Shown here in pieces: positions 17,361-22,323 of a stretch of 24,814 bases of DNA (position 1 is the first letter of the stretch; every line of letters starts with the position of its first letter). The stretch lies in the IMG/VR virus record IMGVR_UViG_3300015368_000030, positions 1 to 24,814 of that record; one strand, given 5' to 3'. Below the pieces are notes generated by a model, which was not told where the DNA came from, did not search any database, and worked only from the letters and a program-made list of their open reading frames with translations. The translations under genes were made by a program, and so were the position numbers. Origin of the DNA: a virus.

Positions 17361-17943
17361 CCTACTTTGGACGTTTTTTGACAATATTTTGTATTATTTG
17401 GCGTTAGCCAGCCTATTTGGGGGTGCTCTTTTATACTTTTTAAGTTATTTTGCAAAGATTTTGCCCGTTGTGGCAACGTATGCCTTAATGATGCAAATCC
17501 TTGGCATTGTTTTATGTTTTTTAGGAGTTTACTATGTCGCAGATCATCACGGTTATCAAAGGCGTGTTGTTGAAGATCAAGTTGAAATTGATCGACTTAA
17601 TGGCGAAGCTAGGGCAAAAGAAGCCCAGCTAGACAAGCAAAAGCAGGCTATCAACGTAGCGTTAAGAAAGGCCAAAGATGCAATTAATCAAAAGCAGTCT
17701 GATATTAACAAGCGCATTGATTCTGGCGAATTGCGCCTCAACACCTCCAGTTGTTTACAAACCAACGCAGATGCCAGAACTTCCACAGGAAGTGGGGGTG
17801 GTGGTCAGAGCGAATCTGACAGACAGACTATTAGAGATATTGTCCAGATCGCAAGCGAAGGAGACAAAGCTATCACCGAACGAAACGCCTGTATCGACTT
17901 CTACAACGCCGTCAGGAGTAAAGTAAATGAAGTGGGAAAATAA
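17353..17943 (+). CDS. i-spanin (Rz-like) with hydrophobic N-terminus
   Basis: The ATG at 17353 overlaps the previous stop by eight bases; a start at 17311 would add 14 non-hydrophobic residues. The 196 residues begin with two or three membrane segments (to ~65), followed by a charged coiled coil (~75-120, EIDRLNGEARAKEAQLDKQ) and a C-terminal segment (ACIDFYNAVRSKVNE). An inner-membrane protein with a periplasmic coiled coil that contains an o-spanin gene in another frame is the hallmark of Rz. The extra N-terminal spans are more than the single one of lambda Rz. Confidence 0.75.
   Translation: MFSLLWTFFDNILYYLALASLFGGALLYFLSYFAKILPVVATYALMMQILGIVLCFLGVYYVADHHGYQRRVVEDQVEIDRLNGEARAKEAQLDKQKQAINVALRKAKDAINQKQSDINKRIDSGELRLNTSSCLQTNADARTSTGSGGGGQSESDRQTIRDIVQIASEGDKAITERNACIDFYNAVRSKVNEVGK
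17678..17926 (+). CDS. o-spanin lipoprotein (Rz1-like), nested in the i-spanin gene
   Basis: This 82-residue frame lies wholly within the i-spanin gene, in another frame. It has a signal peptide ending in a lipobox-like LANC (Cys19) and a Pro-rich mature part (TPPVVYKPTQMPELPQE), typical of Rz1 proteins anchored in the outer membrane. AAAGG lies just upstream of its ATG. Together with the i-spanin it should span the periplasm and fuse the two membranes in the last step of lysis. The Asn before Cys is less usual in a lipobox. Confidence 0.8.
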   Translation: MQLIKSSLILTSALILANCASTPPVVYKPTQMPELPQEVGVVVRANLTDRLLEILSRSQAKETKLSPNETPVSTSTTPSGVK

Positions 17944-18013
17944 GGTGCTTATTGCTTATGTTGCCCTAGTAGGGCTGATCGTTATTATTGTTAAAGTTTC
18001 GGAGTATTTATGA
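17927..18013 (+). CDS. 28-residue single-pass membrane peptide
   Basis: A short frame reads M-K-W-E-N-K and then a hydrophobic segment (VLIAYVALVGLIVIIVKV), ending SEYL. AGGAG at 17914-17918 lies eight bases upstream of its ATG, which is the best ribosome site in this block. It starts immediately after the o-spanin stop, overlaps the end of the i-spanin, and its TGA overlaps the endolysin ATG (ATGA). Without it the endolysin would have no close ribosome site of its own, so it may couple endolysin translation as well as encode a membrane peptide (pinholin-like or antiholin-like). Function unknown. Confidence 0.65.
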   Translation: MKWENKVLIAYVALVGLIVIIVKVSEYL

Positions 18014-18603
18014 TTAGCCCTGAAAAACTGCACGCATTGGGCATCGCATCTGAATGGTCTGAGCCGTTAAATGCAACATTTGTCAAGTTTGGCATGGTCA
18101 GTCCTAAAGAACAAGCAGCCTTTATTGGGCAAGCAAGTCACGAATCAGGTCACTTTAGGCTATTAGAAGAAAACCTTAACTATCGTGCTGAAACGCTGAT
18201 GAAATTGTGGCCTAAACGCTTTCCAACAATGGATGAAGCAAACAAATATGCCCGCCAGCCTAAATTGATAGCCAATCACATTTATTGTAATCGTATGGGC
18301 AATCGTGATGAAGCTAGTGGGGATGGGTTTAGGTTCAGGGGCAGAGGGCTTTTTCAGCTAACTGGACATGACAACTATTGGCACGCTGGACAAGGCTTAG
18401 GGCAAGACTTTGTGATGAATCCTGATCTAGTTGCAAAACCAATGTTTGCTGCGCTAACTGCGGGTTGGTTTTGGAAAACGCATGGATGCGACAAATTGGT
18501 GGATAGTCCAGAGCAAATGTGCAAACGAATCAATGGCGGTTTAATAGGACTGCAAGACCGAATTGCACAAACATCTAAAGCACTTCAAGTCTTGTTGGCT
18601 TAG
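18010..18603 (+). CDS. Endolysin, GH19-type lysozyme/chitinase-like
   Basis: This 197-residue protein matches the phage GH19 muramidase group. The segment QASHESGHFRLLEENLNY carries the two expected catalytic Glu residues (Glu45 and Glu54). FRGRGLFQLTGHDNY lies further on, as does the AGWFWKTHGCDKL region. It should cut the glycan backbone of peptidoglycan. There is no signal peptide, so it needs a holin. It is coupled to the 28-residue peptide (ATGA). Its stop overlaps the end of the opposing HNH-type gene (18600-18603). Confidence 0.9.
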   Translation: MISPEKLHALGIASEWSEPLNATFVKFGMVSPKEQAAFIGQASHESGHFRLLEENLNYRAETLMKLWPKRFPTMDEANKYARQPKLIANHIYCNRMGNRDEASGDGFRFRGRGLFQLTGHDNYWHAGQGLGQDFVMNPDLVAKPMFAALTAGWFWKTHGCDKLVDSPEQMCKRINGGLIGLQDRIAQTSKALQVLLA

Positions 18604-18920
18604 GCAATAGGCAAGTATTTCTTTAAATACAAATCGGTCACAGGAACGCCTCTAGGCCATTGATCGGTAATTAAAAGAAAATGCAGCGTTTTCAAATGTG
18701 CGTTGAGCCACATAGTCTGGCGTTCTTCTTTTGTTAAGCGGTGACCTTGATCGACCTCGTGATGGCATGATTGGCATAGTGCGGCAACGTAGTTATCGCT
18801 TGCTTTGATGCCTCGACCCTTACCACCATGCCAGTTAGAGTGACACGCTTGCGACTGATAGTGGCCACAATGCTGGCACTGGAGGCTTGACACTACTTCT
18901 AATAAGCGTTTGCTCCTCAC
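18600..18920 (-). CDS. HNH/YbcO-type (DUF1364-like) nuclease
   Basis: The C-terminal 107 residues from a GTG at 18920 read RSKRLLEVVSSLQCQHCG, then ACHSNWHGGKGRGIKASDN and ALCQSCHHEVDQG. The Cys pairs and the CHHE(V)D segment match small phage HNH-type proteins such as YbcO/DUF1364, which are metal-dependent nucleases or nuclease-like. The frame is open up to ATG 19004, but that would overlap the NrdR-like gene by 170 bases and has no clear ribosome site. A GTG at 18893 is another option. The gene lies downstream of RusA, so a role in DNA processing is plausible. Confidence 0.65.
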   Translation of the reverse strand: MRSKRLLEVVSSLQCQHCGHYQSQACHSNWHGGKGRGIKASDNYVAALCQSCHHEVDQGHRLTKEERQTMWLNAHLKTLHFLLITDQWPRGVPVTDLYLKKYLPIA

Positions 18921-19059
18921 GTACTGGGTCTTCAAATAAGACTTCACGTGTGCTGTATCTGTGTCCTTGCGTACATTCGTATCGTCTTCGTTTTGAGTCA
19001 TCATTGTTCGTTCTTGTTTCTAAAATCTTACCGTTTCTAAAACAGGTTGGGCATTTCAT
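18835..19059 (-). CDS. NrdR-like zinc-ribbon protein
   Basis: The first ~48 residues resemble the N-terminal zinc ribbon of NrdR: KCPTC near the start, then KILETRTNN, RRRYECTQGHRYSTREV. The expected metal ligands are Cys3, Cys6, Cys29 and perhaps His33 in place of the fourth Cys. There is no ATP-cone domain, so it is not a full NrdR. AAGGT lies upstream, and the ATG overlaps the previous stop (ATGA), which supports it as real. Residues after ~50 lie in DNA that also encodes the HNH-type protein. It may be a small DNA- or RNA-binding regulator. Confidence 0.65.
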   Translation of the reverse strand: MKCPTCFRNGKILETRTNNDDSKRRRYECTQGHRYSTREVLFEDPVREEQTLIRSSVKPPVPALWPLSVASVSL

Positions 19060-19385
19060 TCGTGTGACCTTATTGCTAATCGTTCTGATGCTTCACGGGT
19101 GCGCCAAATCTGAATTTGCAGATCGGAAGATTGAAGCTGATATTTCAAAGTTTCTTCTTCTTTGACGGCTAACATTAACTCATCAATTAAAGCTATGTAA
19201 TCAGGGTTTGCTAGTGCATCCCGTTCTTGGGCGGCTACTTGGGTGACTTTATTGGCAAACGCTTGTTTCATCAAAATAGCTTTGGCAGTCTTCAGTTTTA
19301 ATTCAAAACCGATTCTATTTGACTTGGCTTTAGCGTATTCAGATGCAAAGTTACCGATGAATTCTGCGTGTTTTTCTGGTGACAT
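19056..19385 (-). CDS. Conserved helical phage protein of unknown function
   Basis: This 109-residue protein is almost all helical, with conserved-looking segments QERDALANPDYIALIDEL and QIQIWRTREASERLA. I recognise the general pattern (an ERDA-x-A-x-x-Y segment and a late I-x-x-WR-T/S-x-x-A) from small phage proteins near recombination genes, but no function is known to me. GGAG lies eight bases before its ATG, and it is coupled to the NrdR-like gene by ATGA. Confidence 0.65.
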   Translation of the reverse strand: MSPEKHAEFIGNFASEYAKAKSNRIGFELKLKTAKAILMKQAFANKVTQVAAQERDALANPDYIALIDELMLAVKEEETLKYQLQSSDLQIQIWRTREASERLAIRSHE

Positions 19386-19400
19386 TGCGTTTTCTCCAAC

Positions 19401-19502
19401 CTAGTGCGATAGTGATTCGATCATTGCCCATACAAGTATTCCTACCATTCCGATTAAACACATTAGCCCAAACAAGGCTAAAACCAAAATTGCTGTACTC
19501 AT
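19401..19502 (-). CDS. 33-residue single-pass membrane peptide
   Basis: The frame encodes MSTAILVLALFGLMCLIGM followed by VGILVWAMIE and a short polar tail. One hydrophobic segment covers most of it. Its ATG overlaps the RusA stop (ATGA), and a GAGGG ribosome site lies 8-9 bases upstream inside the end of the RusA gene. It fills what would otherwise be a gap between RusA and the helical protein. Function unknown. Confidence 0.55.
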   Translation of the reverse strand: MSTAILVLALFGLMCLIGMVGILVWAMIESLSH

Positions 19503-19918
19503 TCTGTTTCCCTCACTAAAACTTCAACACATGGTTCGCCATACACTTTGGTGCAATGCAAGTTAACAACCTGAGTGTCATCATCGTAAACAATTTTGTT
19601 CATGCTGTCTAAAAATTGCTTGCAAACATTGTCTATGTCGGGCTTTTTCGTAGGTTTCTCCGATCCGTTTAAACAGGCTTCCTTGCGTTTTTTGCTGTAC
19701 GAAGTAGGAACGGGCATGGAGATGTAAATAAACGCATCTACTGGCGTTTTAAGCGGTTTTGAAGCCCCCATTGCACGTTTGGCACAAAAAGCTATATGTT
19801 CTTCATAAGATTTTGTTTTGGCATCGGTGTAAGTCTTGACAAAACCGCCCATGCGTGCAAAACGTGGACGGCCTTTGCCTTGGGGGTTGCCGTCAACTTT
19901 GAATGTTACTTGAAACAT
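19499..19918 (-). CDS. rusA: RusA-type Holliday junction resolvase
   Basis: This 139-residue protein has the RusA pattern: an N-terminal strand with KVDGNPQGKGRPRFAR, a Lys/Arg-rich middle and the active-site region KPDIDNVCKQFLDSMN (Asp94, Asp96, Lys100) followed by VYDDDTQVVNLHCTK (further acidic residues at 112-114). RusA dimers cut four-way DNA junctions. The length is close to the ~120 residues of E. coli RusA. AAGGAA lies upstream of its ATG, which falls within the end of the previous gene. It probably works with the ERF/exonuclease set on the other strand. Confidence 0.9.
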   Translation of the reverse strand: MFQVTFKVDGNPQGKGRPRFARMGGFVKTYTDAKTKSYEEHIAFCAKRAMGASKPLKTPVDAFIYISMPVPTSYSKKRKEACLNGSEKPTKKPDIDNVCKQFLDSMNKIVYDDDTQVVNLHCTKVYGEPCVEVLVRETE

Positions 19919-20075
19919 TTAATTCCTTAATTCTGTCAGCTATTGCTTGGCCTAAACCAACCCACAGTCCGCTAGGGTCTTTTTCCATTTGTTTAACCTG
20001 GTAACGGACGTAATCAATCCATTCTGGCATCATTGCTAGTTTGGCGTAATGGTCAACTGGTTTCTGAAGAATCAT
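19893..20075 (-). CDS. Small hypothetical protein
   Basis: This 60-residue frame has a pattern seen in small phage proteins (MPEWIDYVRYQVKQME, then SGLWVGLGQAIADRI), probably two helices. It overlaps the upstream gene by 23 bases and RusA by 26 bases, like the other genes in this compact minus-strand operon. The ribosome site is weak (AGAAG), so it may depend on coupling. Function unknown. Confidence 0.55.
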   Translation of the reverse strand: MILQKPVDHYAKLAMMPEWIDYVRYQVKQMEKDPSGLWVGLGQAIADRIKELNVSSNIQS

Positions 20076-20247
20076 TTAAGGCTTCTTTTAATATAAATTT
20101 TTCATGATTAAAGATTGTTTGAAATTGATTTGTAGATAGCCAAATAACAACTTCTTCATCTTTATCATTCTTTTGAGTAATGCAAATAAAACCACATCCA
20201 TCACCAGTTACTTCAGTTTCAAATTCTTTACTTAAATATATTGGCAT
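20053..20247 (-). CDS. Small hypothetical protein
   Basis: This 64-residue frame has AAAGGA six bases upstream of its ATG. It contains a likely beta-rich part (GCGFICITQKNDKDEEVVIW) and a short helix. It is the first gene after the 457-base structured region and so may be read from the minus-strand transcript that starts near the repressor, or from its own promoter, which I cannot identify. No domain is recognised. Confidence 0.5.
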   Translation of the reverse strand: MPIYLSKEFETEVTGDGCGFICITQKNDKDEEVVIWLSTNQFQTIFNHEKFILKEALNDSSETS

Positions 20248-20311
20248 AACAATCCTTTAATAATTAACTTATCTAATGTATTAAGTATTTCCCTTTGGTG
20301 ATTGTTTGAGC

Positions 20312-20512
20312 AAAGCATAGCCTAACCGTGTCAAAACATCAGTTTCGCTCTATGCTTTCGAGACTTTCCCTTCGGAGCCATGTCATCGCATCGCACTATG
20401 CCAGACTATTTAAAACCACCACGCTCTAGCAATTCGCCCACGTTCCCTGATTTGGTTTGCTCGTGTTTCAGGGTATCTCAATCTAAACCACCGACGTACC
20501 GCATTTAGATTG
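20312..20512 (-). other. Gene-free region with several inverted repeats
   Basis: Three separate stems stand out in the gene-free stretch 20248-20704, downstream (minus strand) of the proposed RNA. They are a perfect 9-bp stem 20479-20487/20504-20512 (CAATCTAAA with TTTAGATTG), a 6-bp stem 20445-20450/20468-20473 (CCCTGA with TCAGGG), and a perfect 9-bp stem 20312-20320/20350-20358 (AAAGCATAG with CTATGCTTT). A third CTATGC at 20396-20401 could compete for the same partner. Read on the minus strand, the first stem gains an extra G-U pair. No convincing coding frame was found. It may be an RNA leader, a second small RNA or a DNA site. Confidence 0.4.
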
Positions 20513-20515
20513 TCC

Positions 20516-20676
20516 AAAAGCAAAAACCCCATAATTCACTCTGTGGTCTTGGCTCTTGGCGAGAGCAACAACAAACGATTGACGCGAATCAAAAGAATTG
20601 TTTGCCGTCTGACAAGACCACACAGGAAACTATGGGGTTCAACAATCCGCGTCTTTCGTCTGATGCCACTCAGACA
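20516..20676 (-). ncRNA. Candidate structured small RNA (~160 nt)
   Basis: On the minus strand a perfect TATAAT box (20688-20683) precedes a 161-base segment with its own fold. A 6-bp hairpin (GTCTGA/TCAGAC, 20675-20658) forms the 5' end. A long closing stem pairs 20614-20639 with 20525-20550; of 26 positions 24 can pair on the minus strand, but fewer on the plus strand. Inside it GCTCT/AGAGC (20552-20566) forms a hairpin, and 20572-20580 can pair with 20596-20604 with one mismatch. The closing stem ends in U-rich sequence (TTTTTGCTTTT), as in an intrinsic terminator. I do not recognise an RNA family. Confidence 0.5.
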
Positions 20677-20682
20677 AAAACA

Positions 20683-20688
20683 ATTATA
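20683..20688 (-). promoter_or_regulatory. -10 box of a minus-strand promoter for the candidate RNA
   Basis: The minus strand reads TATAAT here, a perfect sigma70 -10 box. Transcription would start near 20676, at the base of the 5' hairpin of the candidate RNA. A good -35 box is missing: only weak matches such as ACTTGA lie at 16 bases. It lies just downstream of the repressor stop (20705). Confidence 0.45.
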
Positions 20689-20704
20689 CACAAAAAACAA
20701 ACAA

Positions 20705-20863
20705 TCAAGTATTTAAAAACCATTCAGGATGCAATAATTGCAATTGCCATACTCTCGCTTGGGGGATTTGTTTCCATTGACAAACGGCCATCCTTGTAAT
20801 ACCGAGTATTTTTGCAAGTTTGTACTGATTGCCAGCTAATTTGATTGCTTGTTCTTTAGTCAT
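20705..20863 (-). CDS. Cro/YdaS-like helix-turn-helix repressor, 52 residues
   Basis: The frame reads MTKEQAIKLAGNQYKLAKIL, then GITRMAVCQWKQIPQARV. This matches the Cro/YdaS type of small DNA-binding protein: a KLAG-x-Q-x-x-LA-x-x-LGI-T-x-x-AV-x-QW pattern, where residues ~14-32 form the helix-turn-helix. It is close in size to lambda Cro (66 residues). It is transcribed away from the plus-strand early genes, and half-sites suited to a repressor lie over its own start and over the opposing promoter. No clear ribosome site precedes the ATG, so a very short or leaderless mRNA is possible. Confidence 0.75.
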   Translation of the reverse strand: MTKEQAIKLAGNQYKLAKILGITRMAVCQWKQIPQARVWQLQLLHPEWFLNT

Positions 20864-20865
20864 GT

Positions 20866-20973
20866 GTTAATGTTAACATGAATTAACCAAAATACAACAC
20901 ATTTAAATAAATACAACATATTAGGGAATATACCTAGTAAATAGTTGTTGACCTCTAGTTAATTTAAGTTAAC
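20866..20973. promoter_or_regulatory. Operator array of GTTAA/TTAAC half-sites
   Basis: GTTAA or its complement occurs at 20866, 20872 (as GTTAAC inside the 10-bp palindrome ATGTTAACAT, 20870-20879), 20883, 20958 and 20968 (GTTAAC). Two copies overlap the spacer and -10 box of the plus-strand promoter. Three lie immediately upstream of the repressor start codon. This spacing suits binding of the Cro-like repressor to both divergent promoters. The role is inferred from position and repetition. Confidence 0.55.
20890..20918. repeat. 10-bp direct repeat in the control region
   Basis: AAATACAACA occurs at 20890-20899 and again at 20909-20918, 19 bases apart, i.e. on nearly the same face of DNA. 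It lies between the two groups of GTTAA half-sites. It may bind a second regulator or host factor. On the minus strand the copies also provide TTGTAT and TATTTT, a weak -35/-10 pair for the repressor. Confidence 0.5.
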
Positions 20974-20975
20974 AT
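20948..20975 (+). promoter_or_regulatory. Early promoter of the plus-strand operon
   Basis: TTGACC (20948-20953, five of six consensus -35 bases) and TAACAT (20970-20975, four of six -10 bases) are separated by 16 bases. Transcription would start near 20982, about 40 bases before the first early ATG at 21025. GTTAA half-sites lie in the spacer and across the -10 box, so binding of the Cro-like repressor should block it. Confidence 0.6.
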
Positions 20976-21024
20976 AGCGTCATGCCTTAAGCAATTCGCT
21001 AAGAGGTCTTTTTAGGAGAACACT

Positions 21025-21174
21025 ATGTTCTTGGTTACTAAAACTTTCACCGGCGGCCTTTTAAAAGGTCTTACCATCACAGAACTCACATCAGTTGAGT
21101 TCACCATTGGCAAATCTTATAAAGGTTGCCTTGGTACTTCAGATTACACCATTCTTGATTGCGTTAAGCAATGA
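21025..21174 (+). CDS. 49-residue early protein
   Basis: This is the first gene after the early promoter, with an AGGAG ribosome site. The short product (MFLVTKTFTGGLLKG, then SVEFTIGKSYKG) looks like a small beta-rich protein. Its TGA overlaps the next ATG (ATGA at 21171). First-in-operon small phage proteins often act on the host, but nothing in the sequence identifies a target. Confidence 0.55.
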   Translation: MFLVTKTFTGGLLKGLTITELTSVEFTIGKSYKGCLGTSDYTILDCVKQ

Positions 21175-21281
21175 CTAAACAAGAAGCCAACTTGATCTTA
21201 GATGAGGTCAAAGTTGGCATACCTCACTCCCTACACATAATCAATCAAGCCTTAATCGCAACAGGAGATTTAAAACCATGA
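21171..21281 (+). CDS. 36-residue early peptide
   Basis: The frame begins MTKQEANLILDEVKVG and is probably one helix followed by a second short helix. It overlaps both neighbours by ATGA, which is the main evidence that it is translated. No function can be assigned. Confidence 0.5.
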   Translation: MTKQEANLILDEVKVGIPHSLHIINQALIATGDLKP

Positions 21282-21445
21282 AGTATTACAGAACATTAAA
21301 CGAAGCATTTCCTAACACGATGGAAAACGGCGCATCAATCATCAAGTTTTATCACAAAGCAAACACACTAGAAATCACAATGACCGTGGTCAGTATTGTA
21401 GGTTTTGTAGTGATTTTGTTAGACATTTTCTTTTGGAGAGCGTAA
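21278..21445 (+). CDS. 55-residue single-pass membrane protein
   Basis: The frame has a polar N-terminal part (~30 residues) and one hydrophobic segment near the C-terminus (MTVVSIVGFVVILLDIFFW). It starts by ATGA overlap and ends TAA with TAATG into the next gene. A tail-anchored membrane protein made early may act on the host membrane or exclude other phages; this is speculation from layout only. Confidence 0.55.
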   Translation: MKYYRTLNEAFPNTMENGASIIKFYHKANTLEITMTVVSIVGFVVILLDIFFWRA

Positions 21446-21639
21446 TGAACGAATTTAAACGTATTGAATCTAATTGTTTAGAAGCAATGTCAAAGTATCA
21501 GCTTAACGACAGTTTTGCATTTCAATGTGGCTATTACAAATCACAAACAGAACGCTTATGTGCTGAAGTTGAGTTTTTAAGACAAGAACTTGAATCAACA
21601 ATTGAAGAAATCAAAGAAATAACTAAGGATTATGTATGA
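21445..21639 (+). CDS. Small coiled-coil early protein
   Basis: The ATG at 21445 (TAATG with the previous stop, GGAG upstream) is preferred to TTG 21433. The 64-residue product ends in a charged helix (ERLCAEVEFLRQELEST and on) that could form a coiled coil. The stop overlaps the ERF gene as ATGA. It lies immediately upstream of the annealing protein and may be an accessory factor; not recognised. Confidence 0.6.
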   Translation: MNEFKRIESNCLEAMSKYQLNDSFAFQCGYYKSQTERLCAEVEFLRQELESTIEEIKEITKDYV

Positions 21640-22208
21640 AAGAAATAGCAACAGCATTGGTTAAAGCTCAAAAGGCGTTTAATCCTGCTTTAAAGCAGTC
21701 TGTGAACCCTCATTTCAAGTCAAGGTATGTTGACCTTGCTGGGTGCGTTGAGGCGGTTATAGACGCTTTAAATGACAACGGCATATTCTTACTTCAAAAG
21801 ACTTATGAATGCGATAACGGCATTATTTTGGAAACAATATTTATTCACGAATCAGGCGAATCAATGGAGTGTGGCAAATTGCACTTTCCAGCGGTTAAGC
21901 ACGATCCCCAGGGCTATGCGAGTGCTTTGACCTATGCTCGCAGATATAGCTTGATGGCAGCGTGTGGAATAGCTCCTGAAGATGATGACGGCAACCAAGC
22001 ATCTAAGCCAAAGCCTAATTTGCCAGTTAAAAGCCATGTTGATCCAATTTCACTAGGTTTATTGGTTGACAAGATGCGTGAAGCACAGAATGAAGAACAG
22101 CTAAAAGCTAGTTTCAGAATTGCATATCAAGCGTGCCACAACGAAAAACAATGGCAAGAAATGGTCAACAAAGTAAAAAATGAATTAAGAGAGGCTTTTA
22201 ATGGATGA
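21636..22208 (+). CDS. ERF-family single-strand annealing protein
   Basis: This 190-residue protein matches the ERF family of phage recombinases: IATALVKAQKAFNPALKQS, then NPHFKSRYVDLAGCVEAV, FIHESGESMECGKL and the late segment DPQGYASALTYARRYSLMA. ERF proteins bind single-stranded DNA and anneal complementary strands in phage recombination. The C-terminal ~60 residues form a separate helical tail. Together with the exonuclease and SSB-like genes downstream it makes a lambda-Red-like set. Confidence 0.88.
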   Translation: MKEIATALVKAQKAFNPALKQSVNPHFKSRYVDLAGCVEAVIDALNDNGIFLLQKTYECDNGIILETIFIHESGESMECGKLHFPAVKHDPQGYASALTYARRYSLMAACGIAPEDDDGNQASKPKPNLPVKSHVDPISLGLLVDKMREAQNEEQLKASFRIAYQACHNEKQWQEMVNKVKNELREAFNG

Positions 22209-22323
22209 TTTACCTTGCCCAGTTTGCCCTCTAGGAGAGCTAGAGATTATTGAAACCCGCAGACACTTGCATTGTGCTATTTGCGGACATTATGAACCCA
22301 TAGAGGATGATGAAAATGACTAA
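22201..22323 (+). CDS. 40-residue zinc-ribbon protein
   Basis: The frame has two Cys pairs (CPVC near residue 6 and CAIC near residue 25), followed by an acidic tail (PIEDDEND). This fits a small zinc ribbon. The ATG overlaps the ERF stop by eight bases, and AGAGAGG lies upstream. It overlaps the next gene, which has the alpha-CTD-like domain. It may bind DNA, RNA or RNA polymerase. Confidence 0.6.
   Translation: MDDLPCPVCPLGELEIIETRRHLHCAICGHYEPIEDDEND

Noticed and set aside
20248-20704. tRNA gene or CRISPR array in the structured region
   Set aside because: No cloverleaf with a CCA-type acceptor stem or TTC loop was found, and the repeats are inverted and few rather than regularly spaced direct repeats.
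20510-20799. Two overlapping plus-strand frames (20510-20716 and 20602-20799)
   Set aside because: They cross the inverted repeats of the candidate RNA, lie partly opposite the repressor gene, begin with weak starts and show no family-like sequence.
20982-20990. Tiny upstream frame ATG CCT TAA in the early leader
   Set aside because: It lies at the proposed transcription start and has no ribosome site; probably chance.
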